Source of the DNA: Planctomycetota bacterium
Lineage (GTDB): Bacteria; Planctomycetota; Brocadiia; SM23-32; JAKLEA01
Assembly (NCBI GenBank): GCA_022711755.1
Contig: JAKLEA010000013.1
Location: forward strand, 62,001-126,000
DNA: 64,000 bases
Reading direction: 5' to 3'
Part shown: in pieces, positions 1 through 7,666 of the stretch
How positions within the stretch are numbered: the stretch's first letter is position 1
Layout of the letters: each line of letters begins with the position of its first letter
Program-made: the position numbers and the translations under genes
The notes under the pieces: generated by a model
Told to the model about the DNA's origin: nothing
The model's database searches: none
The model's input: the letters and a program-made list of their open reading frames with translations, nothing else

Positions 1-1191
1 TCCCTGGAACTCATGCGCCAGGGCATGAGCGGCTTGCAGGAGCGGGAGGACGAGATTCAGCAGAAGGTCGGCAGGGCGCAGATGGACCAGATCGAGAGCC
101 GGACTCGCCTGGAAGGGATGAACGCCCGGATACTGGACGATTATCGCATCTGGCTCCCGGTGCTTGACGCGCCGCCGGAGCAGCTTGAAGATCCGGCCCT
201 CTGGCCGGAGGAGCCGCCTGAGCAGGAAGTTCCGGACCCGGCGCAGCAGGCCGTCGTCGCCGAGGCCCTGGCAGAGCAGCAGACGTCCGCGCTCGTTCAG
301 CCGACAGCCGGCGCGCAACCGCCCGTGGAAGGCGCTCCAGCCCAGCTCACTGAAGCGCATGAAACCGACGAGATGAAGCCCGCCGTTCGGATCAACGTGC
401 GCGAGGAGACATGCCGCTTCCGCGAAGCGATTCGGCAGATTGCCGATTCTCCGGAGACCGACTGGGTACAGGTTGAGAACGCATCCAAGGAACTCAAGAA
501 CAGAATTGACCGCATCGGGAGCGTCAATCTGGACGCCATCCGCCAGCAGGAGGAGCTGGAGGAGCGGGAGAAGTTCCTCGTCGCGCAGAAGAGCGACCTT
601 GAGCAATCCCGCCAGAGCCTGCAGGAAGTCATCAGAAAAATCAACCACACCAGCCGGGAACTGTTCAAGGAGACATTCGAGAAGATACAGGAACAGTTCT
701 CCATTCTATTCCGCAAGCTGTTCGGCGGCGGGAAGGCCGAACTGCTGCTGCAGGAGAACGTGGACATACTGGAGGCCGGCGTTGAGATAATCGCTCGCCC
801 GCCCGGAAAAGAGCCGAAGAGCCTGACCCTGCTTTCCGGCGGCGAGAAGGTGATGACGACAATCGCGCTGCTGTTCGCCATCTTCAGGTGCAAACCCAGC
901 CCGTTCTGTTTCCTTGATGAGGTGGACGCGGCGCTGGACGAGAGCAACATCGGACGGTTCCTCGTCCTGCTCTCGGAATACGCGCGGGAATCGCAGTTCC
1001 TCATCATCACGCACAACAAGCGCACGATGAGCATCGCGGACGTCCTTTACGGCGTCACGCAGGAGGAGCTTGGAGTAAGCAAGTCCGTTAGGGTGGAGTT
1101 CTCCGAGGTGGAGCAGCACCTGCAGGACACGCGACCGCGCGCGTCCGGCGCGCCGGAAAAGAAAGAGCTGGAGGTTCCGGCGGCGGAGTGA
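1..1191 (+). CDS. smc: Chromosome segregation protein SMC, C-terminal part (5' end outside window)
   Basis: The reading frame is open from base 1, so only the last 396 residues are seen. They comprise the end of the C-terminal coiled coil and the C-terminal half of the ABC-type ATPase head. The ABC signature LSGGEK is at 832-849, the Walker B stretch FCFLDEVDAALDE starts at 904, and the H-loop (LIITHNK) follows. The VNLDAI motif that precedes the final coiled coil in SMC proteins is also present. SMC dimers bind DNA and drive chromosome organisation and segregation in the cytoplasm. Unusually, a Pro/Glu/Ala/Gln-rich low-complexity stretch of about 70 residues (bases ~170-380) lies inside the coiled-coil region. 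The tail ends in a short charged extension. The family assignment is firm; the insertion is a direct observation. Confidence 0.95.
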   Translation, partial: SLELMRQGMSGLQEREDEIQQKVGRAQMDQIESRTRLEGMNARILDDYRIWLPVLDAPPEQLEDPALWPEEPPEQEVPDPAQQAVVAEALAEQQTSALVQPTAGAQPPVEGAPAQLTEAHETDEMKPAVRINVREETCRFREAIRQIADSPETDWVQVENASKELKNRIDRIGSVNLDAIRQQEELEEREKFLVAQKSDLEQSRQSLQEVIRKINHTSRELFKETFEKIQEQFSILFRKLFGGGKAELLLQENVDILEAGVEIIARPPGKEPKSLTLLSGGEKVMTTIALLFAIFRCKPSPFCFLDEVDAALDESNIGRFLVLLSEYARESQFLIITHNKRTMSIADVLYGVTQEELGVSKSVRVEFSEVEQHLQDTRPRASGAPEKKELEVPAAE

Positions 1192-1701
1192 TTCAGCCGG
1201 AACGGAATGAAAAGCGGGATGCCTGTCAGTGTGATTCAACGCCTTTTCCTTATGGCCTTCGGAGGCATATTGAATAGTTCCGTGGAAAATCCTACTTTTT
1301 TCTCGTTTTTTTTCCGAATTTGAGATTGACATTCAGCCGCAGGCTTGATAATAGAAAAACCGGGATGTTTCCTGGGATGCCGCAGGCGCATCCGTTGCGA
1401 ACCCGGCTCGAAGGGATACCACCATAACGTGGGGGCGACAGTCGCGGAGTTATTGCGACAACCCGAAGGGCCGGGGGGGCTGCCATAACGCGGATATAGC
1501 GGAGCGCCGGGGCTGACCCCCTGCAAAAGCGATGGAAGCGGACGACGTGGAAAGCGCAGGGGGCGTAATACCGGATCCGGACTCTTGCAAATTCGAGTAC
1601 GCCTGATCCGTTGGAAGATGGGGGAAACCGTATCAATGCCAGGCATTTCCCATATGCCGCACGGGAGAATGTCCGGCGATCAGGAAGGAAGGAGCCTGAG
1701 A
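1192..1701. other. 510-bp intergenic region with two related repeat units
   Basis: No convincing coding sequence is seen between smc and the first GloVer gene. Two imperfect direct-repeat units are visible: about 1393-1432 and about 1449-1493. Both contain a TTGCGA-like start, an ACCCG...AAGGG middle and a CCATAACGYGG end (1422-1432 and 1483-1493). The spacing is 61 bp. The segment is GC-rich, could fold, and could be a transcribed leader, but no known riboswitch was recognised. Confidence 0.4.
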
Positions 1702-2931
1702 ATGGCAGGGACAATCGGAAGTAGGTTTTTGGTTCTTATAGCAGGCATGGTTCTCTGTTGCGCCGGGGCGTCGGCGGACTGGGTCTTCAACACAATCCAC
1801 GAATTCAGCGGCGCGGACGGGCGGGAGCCGTACTGCGGCCTGACCCGCGACGGCGACACGCTCTATGGAATGACTCGCGGCGGTGGCGCGAATAGCTACG
1901 GAGTCGCCTTCCGCATGGATTCTGACGGCTCGGACTATGCCGTTCTGAGGTCCTTTGCGGGGGCGACGGGCGGATATCCCTCCGCTCGCCTGCTGCTTGA
2001 CGGTACGACCTTGTACGGCACGGCCCAGGGCGGCGGTCCTCTAAACGGGGGGACGGTCTTCAGCATGGGAACCGATGGATCCGCTTACACTGTCCTCCAT
2101 GGTTTCGGGGCCAGCGGCGATTCGCGCCGCCCCATGGGCGGGGTTGTCAGCGACGGCCAGACGCTCTACGGCATGACGTACTACGACGGCAGGAACATCT
2201 ACGGCTCGGTGTACCGCGTTGACACAGACGGATCCGATTACACCGTGTTGCACCTGGTGGGTAACACCTCGACCGAGTTGAGACTCCCCTATGGGGAGTT
2301 GGTCCTCAATGGAACGACGCTCTACGGCGGGATGTCGCGCGGGGGATCCACAGGCCTGAATGAGGGAGGGTTGTTCAGCATAAGCACGGACGGCACGTAC
2401 TACACGGAGTTGCACTTGTTCGACGGAAGCGGCGCCGACGGCGGGGTCATGTTCGGCAGCCCGATCCTCCACAACGGCAAACTCTACGGGCTGACATCGC
2501 AGGGCGGGGATGCCGACGTCGGCGTCGCCTTCCGCATGAACACGGACGGCAGCGACTTCGAGCTTCTCCACGAGTTCGCCGGAGGCGGCAATGACGGCGC
2601 CAGTCCCTGGGGCGACCTGGTCGTGGAAGGCGGCAGGCTGTGGGGATGCACCATGTACGGCGGCGATTCCAACCAGGGGACGGTCTTCGTCATGGACCTT
2701 GACGGGGGCAACTACGAGCTGGTTCACGAATTCGCCGGGGGGGCTGGCGACGGCGCTCAGCCGTACACCATGGCCCTCTGCCCGGGCGGGTCCCAGCTTT
2801 GCGGCACGACGCGCTTCGGCGGGGCGAGCAACTACGGGACCGTTTTCACCATCCTGGTCCCGGAACCCGGCTCGCTCGCCCTCCTGGCCCTGGGCTTGGC
2901 CGGCCTTGCCCTGCGCGGGCGGCGGAAATAG
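1702..2931 (+). CDS. GloVer-repeat PEP-CTERM surface protein 1
   Basis: A 409-residue secreted protein. The start at 1702 is chosen because a GGAG ribosome-binding site lies at 1691-1694 and because translation then begins with a signal peptide (basic start, LVLIAGMVLCC core, cleavage near ASA). The body is about seven to eight tandem repeats of roughly 45 residues with the pattern G-x-TLYG-(M/T)-x-x-x-GG ... G-x-VF-x-(M/I)-x-TDG. These match the Gloeo/Verruco repeat family (TIGR03803), predicted beta-propeller-like. The C-terminus is a PEP-CTERM sorting signal: VPEPGSLALL, a hydrophobic helix, then RGRRK. Such tails are processed by exosortase; none is encoded in this window. It is followed by a paralogue at 3085. 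The function is unknown beyond probable cell-surface or matrix localisation. Confidence 0.85.
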   Translation: MAGTIGSRFLVLIAGMVLCCAGASADWVFNTIHEFSGADGREPYCGLTRDGDTLYGMTRGGGANSYGVAFRMDSDGSDYAVLRSFAGATGGYPSARLLLDGTTLYGTAQGGGPLNGGTVFSMGTDGSAYTVLHGFGASGDSRRPMGGVVSDGQTLYGMTYYDGRNIYGSVYRVDTDGSDYTVLHLVGNTSTELRLPYGELVLNGTTLYGGMSRGGSTGLNEGGLFSISTDGTYYTELHLFDGSGADGGVMFGSPILHNGKLYGLTSQGGDADVGVAFRMNTDGSDFELLHEFAGGGNDGASPWGDLVVEGGRLWGCTMYGGDSNQGTVFVMDLDGGNYELVHEFAGGAGDGAQPYTMALCPGGSQLCGTTRFGGASNYGTVFTILVPEPGSLALLALGLAGLALRGRRK

Positions 2932-2964
2932 CGCAGGCGGCGGCGTGGAGTGGCGGTGTGGAGT

Positions 2965-3049
2965 GCGCAAGCCATGCCCGTCTTCGGGCTAGCTTGCGCC
3001 TTCTCGCGGCAAGCCACGCTTGCCGCACTCGACCGGAGCACGGCTCCGG
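2965..3049. repeat. Three consecutive perfect hairpins (AGCCAYGCT-type palindromic element)
   Basis: Three hairpins follow one another in the intergenic space between the two GloVer genes. The first has arms GCGCAAGC (2965-2972) and GCTTGCGC (2992-2999), enclosing an inner stem GCCCG/CGGGC. The second is GCGGCAAGC-CAC-GCTTGCCGC (3006-3026). The third is CCGGAGC-ACG-GCTCCGG (3033-3049). The block is preceded by GTGGAGTG, as is a related block at 54256-54309. It may serve as a terminator, mRNA stabiliser or mobile REP-like element; there is no T-run, so a plain intrinsic terminator is unlikely. Confidence 0.6.
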
Positions 3050-3084
3050 CAATGGCAAGACGGCGAAATTGAAGGAGATACAAG

Positions 3085-4311
3085 ATGAAGAATCGGGCGA
3101 CGACGGTGTTCGCGGCGACGTTGTTCACTGTGTTCACAACGGCGGCGACGGCGTGGGAGGTGACCACGATCCACGAATTCGCCGGCGGTGGGGACGACGG
3201 CGGCTACCCCGCAGGCAGCCTGACGCTTGCCGGTTCAACGCTCTACGGGATGGCGGCCTACGGCGGAGACGACGACGCCGGCGCGATATTCAGACTGGGA
3301 ACTGACGGCGGCGGCTTCACGCTGCTGCACGAGTTCGACGTCAATGATGGTCAATGGCCACAGGGCAGCCTGACGCTATCCGGCTCGACGCTGTACGGGA
3401 TGGCAGTGTCGGGGGGCTCCGGCACGTATGGGACCGTATTCAGCATAGGCACGGACGGCAACGATTTCACGTTGCTTCACGAGTTCGCCGGGGGCGGAAA
3501 CGACGGGAGCATGCCCTATGGCAGCCTCACTCTTGACGGCTCGACGCTATACGGGATGACGTACATGGGCGGAGACAGCGCTCGCGGAACCATCTTCAGG
3601 ATGGGGACTGACGGCAGCGGGTTCACGCTGCTTCACGAGTTCGCCGGGGGCGGGAGCGACGGCGCCTATCCCTCAGCCGACCTGACCTTTTCCGGCTCGA
3701 CCCTCTACGGGACGACATTCAGGGGCGGCGACAGCAACCTTGGCGCGATCTTCAGCATGAACACGGACGGCAGCGGGTTCACGCTGCTTCACGAGTTCGC
3801 CGGGGGCGCCGCTGACGGCAACGGGCCGCTTGGCAACGTGACGCTTGACGGTTCCACGCTCTACGGAACGACGTTTCGAGGCGGCGACAGCAACCTTGGC
3901 ACGATCTTCAGCATGGGCGCGGACGGCAGCGGCTTCGCGCTGCTGCATGAGTTCGCCGGGGGCGGGGATGATGGGAGCTATCCTCAAGGCAGCCTGAGCC
4001 TGGACGGCTCCACGCTCTACGGAATGGCGGGCTATGGCGGGGACAGCGATGCCGGCGCGCTGTTCAGCATAGACACTGACGGAACGAACTACACCATCCA
4101 GCACGAGTTCGCAGGCGGGCCGGGAGACGGCGCCTGGCCGTTCTACGGAGCGTTGACCCAGGGCGGTTCGCTGCCCCTTTACGGAATGACATACCAGGGC
4201 GGCGCAAGTGATATGGGCGTCGTATTCGTCGCGACGGTCCCGGAGCCTGGCTCGCTCGCGCTCCTGGCTCTCGGCATCGGCGGTCTTATCCTGCGCTGGC
4301 GGAGGAAATAG
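3085..4311 (+). CDS. GloVer-repeat PEP-CTERM surface protein 2
   Basis: A 408-residue paralogue of the preceding gene, with a strong GAAGGAG site at 3071-3077 before the ATG. Residues 1-24 form a signal peptide ending near ATA-W. The mature part consists of about eight very regular repeats of 45-46 residues centred on SGSTLYGMT, GGDSN-G-IFSM and TDGSGFTLLHEFAGG. The C-terminus carries the PEP-CTERM signal (VPEPGSLALL, hydrophobic stretch, RWRRK). The repeats are more uniform than those of protein 1, which suggests more recent repeat homogenisation. The pair arose by duplication or belongs to a larger family in the genome. Biochemical function is unknown; secretion and exosortase-dependent sorting are inferred from the terminal signals. 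Confidence 0.87.
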   Translation: MKNRATTVFAATLFTVFTTAATAWEVTTIHEFAGGGDDGGYPAGSLTLAGSTLYGMAAYGGDDDAGAIFRLGTDGGGFTLLHEFDVNDGQWPQGSLTLSGSTLYGMAVSGGSGTYGTVFSIGTDGNDFTLLHEFAGGGNDGSMPYGSLTLDGSTLYGMTYMGGDSARGTIFRMGTDGSGFTLLHEFAGGGSDGAYPSADLTFSGSTLYGTTFRGGDSNLGAIFSMNTDGSGFTLLHEFAGGAADGNGPLGNVTLDGSTLYGTTFRGGDSNLGTIFSMGADGSGFALLHEFAGGGDDGSYPQGSLSLDGSTLYGMAGYGGDSDAGALFSIDTDGTNYTIQHEFAGGPGDGAWPFYGALTQGGSLPLYGMTYQGGASDMGVVFVATVPEPGSLALLALGIGGLILRWRRK

Positions 4312-4501
4312 CGCGGTCGGCAGCGCCGCGAACGTCGCCGGCCCCTCGTGTTTTTTTAAATTCGGACTATTGGAACGCACTGCCCTACTGGTTATAATCC
4401 CGTCCAACCAATCGTTTTGGATGCCGTTGTCCCCTTTGGGCGGGCGGCGGACCGCGCCCATCCGTGGCGGAATCCGGCGCTTCTTGGGGCAGGGACAGAA
4501 T

Positions 4502-5242
4502 ATGAAGCTGACAGACGAAGTTCACATCATCGGCGGCGGCGCCAACGGCATCGGCATGACGGACCGCTACGATTGCAACGTGTTCCTCATCAACGGGGGC
4601 GAGCAACTGGCGCTGGTGGACACGGGCGCGAACGTCTCCGGCATGGAATTCATCCTCAGCAACGTGGAGGCGGAGGGCTTCCGCCGCCACCGGATAAGCT
4701 ACCTGCTGCTCACGCACTGCCACGCCGACCACTGCGGCGGCGCGGGGGAGCTTCGCCAGAAGCTCGGCCTGCGCGTTTGCATTCATCAGGAAGAGGCGGA
4801 TATTCTGAAGGCCGGGGACGAGAAGAAGAGCGGACTGGCTGAGGCAAGGGCGGACGGCTATTATCCGAAAAACTATCAATACCAGCCTTGCGACGTGGAT
4901 ATCGCCCTCAAGGACATGCAGACAATCAACGTCGGCTATCTGGCCGTCACGGCCATCCACATACCCGGGCACAGCGCCGGATCGGTCTGCTACATGTTCC
5001 GCGGCAAGGATTCCATGTGCCTGCTGACCGGGGACACCGTTTTCTGCGGCGGGAAGATATCGTTGCTCAACTGCTCTGGCTCGTCGCTGACTAAGTATCG
5101 CAAGAATCTCTCAAAGCTCTCGAATCTCGGCATTGACGCGCTCCTGCCGGGGCATTACGGCTTCACGCTTCGCTACGGGCAGGAACATCTGGACAAGGCG
5201 ATAGAGGCCATGGGCCATATGACCGTGCCGCCGAATGTGTGA
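4502..5242 (+). CDS. Metallo-beta-lactamase-fold hydrolase
   Basis: A 246-residue cytoplasmic-type protein. The zinc-binding motif T-H-C-H-A-D-H lies near residues 70-77. Later metal ligands are consistent with H-x-GHSAGS (residue ~157 onward) and with LTGDTVF. The final histidine lies in LLPGHYGF. This is the glyoxalase II-like branch of the MBL superfamily, whose members hydrolyse thioesters, lactones or phosphoesters; the substrate cannot be read from sequence. A longer in-frame extension upstream to 4208 overlaps the end of the GloVer gene and has no family similarity, so the ATG at 4502 is preferred. No operon partner is obvious. Confidence 0.85.
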   Translation: MKLTDEVHIIGGGANGIGMTDRYDCNVFLINGGEQLALVDTGANVSGMEFILSNVEAEGFRRHRISYLLLTHCHADHCGGAGELRQKLGLRVCIHQEEADILKAGDEKKSGLAEARADGYYPKNYQYQPCDVDIALKDMQTINVGYLAVTAIHIPGHSAGSVCYMFRGKDSMCLLTGDTVFCGGKISLLNCSGSSLTKYRKNLSKLSNLGIDALLPGHYGFTLRYGQEHLDKAIEAMGHMTVPPNV

Positions 5243-5340
5243 ACCTTGAACGCTGCTGTCATACTCAGATGTATTATGCCTCGAAGGTGTCGCCTGTAAG
5301 AACAAGGCTAATATTCCCCGCATTTTGTCGCTGACGCGCC

Positions 5341-6432
5341 CTACTCGTATCCCGCGAACAGCTTCCCCCACTCCGTTTCCCTGAGCCATTTTTCGTAGTC
5401 CTTGGATGCCTTCAGCGGCCAGTGATAAAAGTCATGGTAGAAGAACGAGCCGAAGATGAAACCGTAGACCAGAGGGGTGTGGAAAAGTAGATTCTGAAGC
5501 GGCTTGAACGGGCCGTACCATACCTTCTTGCCGAAGGCGCTCACGGCGTTGTTCCCGACCGTGAAGCCCCAGTTCTCCCGCGATACGTCGTCCCCGACTA
5601 CCTTGATCTTCGCCGGATCGCCAATGCCCAATCCCTTCTCATGCGCGATGCGGATATAGCCGATGCTCATCGGGTCGAAACCCATCATCTTCGCCGCCAC
5701 CGCGTCAATGGCCGCCTGATCCGCGCTCGCCAGCATGACGTTCTTGACCTTTGGGCGCATGGTCCGCGGGCCAGGCCCGTCCCCGGCGGTCGTGCCGTCC
5801 ATGATCGCGAATATCCCCGTGTGAATCTCCTTCTGAATCGTCAGAAGGTCCACGAGCGTTTCGTGTATCCAAGAATGCGTGTAGTGGCGTTTTGTGTTGA
5901 GCAGCCCGCCGAAGGCGTTCTTCATCGCGCCGGTGGTCGTCGTGTAGATGTGGCACTTCACGGTGGGCAGGTGAACGATGTTCTTGCCCATGAAGTAGTC
6001 CGGCACTCTGATGCCCTCGGGGAAAATGCGGTTGAGAACCAGCATTTCGCCCTTCGGCTTGTAGACAGTCCACTTCATGTGCTCAGGCTCGAAGTTGAAC
6101 TTTATCGGGATTCCGTAGCTGTTCAGGACGCCGCGATACTTGTTCAGCCTGTCGCCCTTGTGCGCGTTGGTGACGACCGTCTTGTTCTCGACGCAGACCA
6201 GATCATTGAATCCCGCCCCCTTGAGCGCCTTGATCGCGCCCTCAAGCTGCCAGGGCGTCGTATTTGCGCCGGGAAACGGGAAATGCCAGGAGATGTTGTC
6301 CTTGAGAATGGTCGTGGCGGACGGGGCCAGAGCGTCCTTCATGCCGGCAAGCTCCGCCAGCCGCGCCACGTCGTCCAGAACAGTTTCGGGCTTTGTGTAG
6401 ACGGCCGCTACAAGCCCATGCTTTGCAGCCAT
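5341..6432 (-). CDS. DUF362 domain-containing protein
   Basis: A 363-residue protein of the DUF362 family. Family hallmarks are the conserved VKCHIYTTTTGAMKN and LLNTKRHYTH stretch and the later D-G-T-T-A-G-x-G-P-x-P region followed by N-V-M-L-A-S-x-D. The ATG at 6432 is chosen because AGAAGG precedes it by about 7 bases. It overlaps the end of the upstream prenyltransferase gene by 25 bp, so the two are surely co-transcribed and probably translationally coupled. Many DUF362 proteins are associated with iron-sulfur clusters, but no ferredoxin-type Cys cluster is seen here. Biochemical role unknown; the coupling suggests a link to polyprenyl metabolism (inference). Confidence 0.8.
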   Translation of the reverse strand: MAAKHGLVAAVYTKPETVLDDVARLAELAGMKDALAPSATTILKDNISWHFPFPGANTTPWQLEGAIKALKGAGFNDLVCVENKTVVTNAHKGDRLNKYRGVLNSYGIPIKFNFEPEHMKWTVYKPKGEMLVLNRIFPEGIRVPDYFMGKNIVHLPTVKCHIYTTTTGAMKNAFGGLLNTKRHYTHSWIHETLVDLLTIQKEIHTGIFAIMDGTTAGDGPGPRTMRPKVKNVMLASADQAAIDAVAAKMMGFDPMSIGYIRIAHEKGLGIGDPAKIKVVGDDVSRENWGFTVGNNAVSAFGKKVWYGPFKPLQNLLFHTPLVYGFIFGSFFYHDFYHWPLKASKDYEKWLRETEWGKLFAGYE

Positions 6433-7307
6433 ATCAGAACCTTCTTCCAGTACACGATCAGCCCGCACGCCGCAGCCCAGAGGATTCCGTTCAGCAGCAT
6501 CGGCCTGTCCGTGTAGACAACCTCGGTCGGATCGTCGCCCTTGCCCTCCTGATGGATCAGGTAGAAGTATCGGGCGAATCCGTAGTAGACGAACGGAACG
6601 GTGTAGATGAGCGCCTGCGTATCGAACTTGCCCTGCGTCTGGGCGGAAATCGTGTAGAGCGCGTAAGCGATGATCGAACACGCCGCCGACAGCGTCAGAA
6701 TCTGGTCAAGCATCTGCGGGCTGTATTGCACGAGCACCTCCCGATGTCCCGCGGCATTCTCTCCCAGCAGTATTATTTCCTGCCTGCGCTTGGCAAAGCC
6801 AAGGAAGCTGGCCAGCAGGAACGTGCAGAGCAGCACCCATTCGCTGTATTCGACATTTATCGCCTCGGCCCCGCCGATGACCCGCAACACGAAGCCTATC
6901 GCTATGCAGGACACGTCAATGATGGCGACTTCCTTCAGCCCGAACGTGTAGGCCATGTGGATCAACACGTATGCCAGCACGGTGAGGACCATGTTCCCGC
7001 CCATGCTGAATCCCCACGCGCATCCGCCCAGGAGGAGGATGAACGCGCCGGCCCACGCCTGCGGCGGCTTGATCCTTCCGGCGGCAATCGGGCGGTTGCG
7101 CTTGGCCGGATGAAGCGCGTCCGCCTCCCGATCCTTCAGATCGTTGAGGATGTACGTTCCGGATGAAACGATGCAGAAGACGACCATTGCCTCAAGCGCC
7201 CGGATGATGGAATCGAGCTTCGTGAACTCCACGGCGAAGACCAGCGGAGCGAGAACGAAGCCGTTCTTCACCCACTGCTTAACCCGCAGGAGCTTTATCC
7301 AGTCCAT
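6408..7307 (-). CDS. UbiA-family prenyltransferase, decaprenyl-phosphate phosphoribosyltransferase-like
   Basis: An integral membrane protein of about 299 residues with eight to nine hydrophobic helices. The first Asp-rich motif reads ND-LK-D-READ-ALHPAKRNRPIA, the variant typical of 5-phosphoribosyl-1-pyrophosphate:decaprenyl-phosphate transferases (as in Mycobacterium Rv3806c) rather than of quinone-pathway UbiA. The N-terminus (LLRVKQWVKNGFVLAPLVF) also matches that subgroup. The ATG at 7307 fits the family start; a TTG at 7334 would add nine residues. It is followed with overlap by a DUF362 gene. The likely role is forming a polyprenyl-phosphate-linked pentose used for cell-envelope glycans; the substrate is inferred from family only. 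Confidence 0.82.
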   Translation of the reverse strand: MDWIKLLRVKQWVKNGFVLAPLVFAVEFTKLDSIIRALEAMVVFCIVSSGTYILNDLKDREADALHPAKRNRPIAAGRIKPPQAWAGAFILLLGGCAWGFSMGGNMVLTVLAYVLIHMAYTFGLKEVAIIDVSCIAIGFVLRVIGGAEAINVEYSEWVLLCTFLLASFLGFAKRRQEIILLGENAAGHREVLVQYSPQMLDQILTLSAACSIIAYALYTISAQTQGKFDTQALIYTVPFVYYGFARYFYLIHQEGKGDDPTEVVYTDRPMLLNGILWAAACGLIVYWKKVLIWLQSMGL

Positions 7308-7666
7308 CACGCCCGTTGTCTCTTTTTCGTTCAAACGCCGGCCTGCCTTCCGCTCCGCGTCTCACAACGCGCCGGGGCTTTAGCGCCCCATGCGCGGCAT
7401 AATATCGCGGCCCTATTATGAATACACCGAGACGGGGGAAAATGGAAAAAGAAAGTGGTGGGAAATGTAATGTGGCGCTGACGGGTTTGGGCTTTCCGCA
7501 GGGGTGCGGCATGTTGCCGCGCCGCCCGCCGCGCCCATCAATGGTCCGTCCTTCCCGTCGCATCCCATCCTGCATTATTGCAGACGTCGCCGGGGCGATA
7601 TATCATGACCTGTAGACGTTCATGCGCCTCAGCCTCAAACCGTCTGGAACACGGAGGAATCATGCG
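7308..7666. other. Divergent intergenic region
   Basis: About 360 bp separate the prenyltransferase gene (leftward) from the C45-like hydrolase gene (rightward) and must carry both promoters. A short palindrome GGGGC-TTTA-GCGCCCC lies near 7373-7388. A GGAGG ribosome-binding site for the rightward gene is at 7653-7657. No gene is supported. Confidence 0.4.

Noticed and set aside
2041..2970. 309-codon leftward frame opposite the first GloVer gene
   Set aside because: Created by the regular codon pattern of the repeats on the sense strand.
2965..3049. CRISPR-like array, prompted by regularly spaced hairpins
   Set aside because: The units differ in sequence, there are no uniform spacers, and no cas gene is present anywhere in the window.
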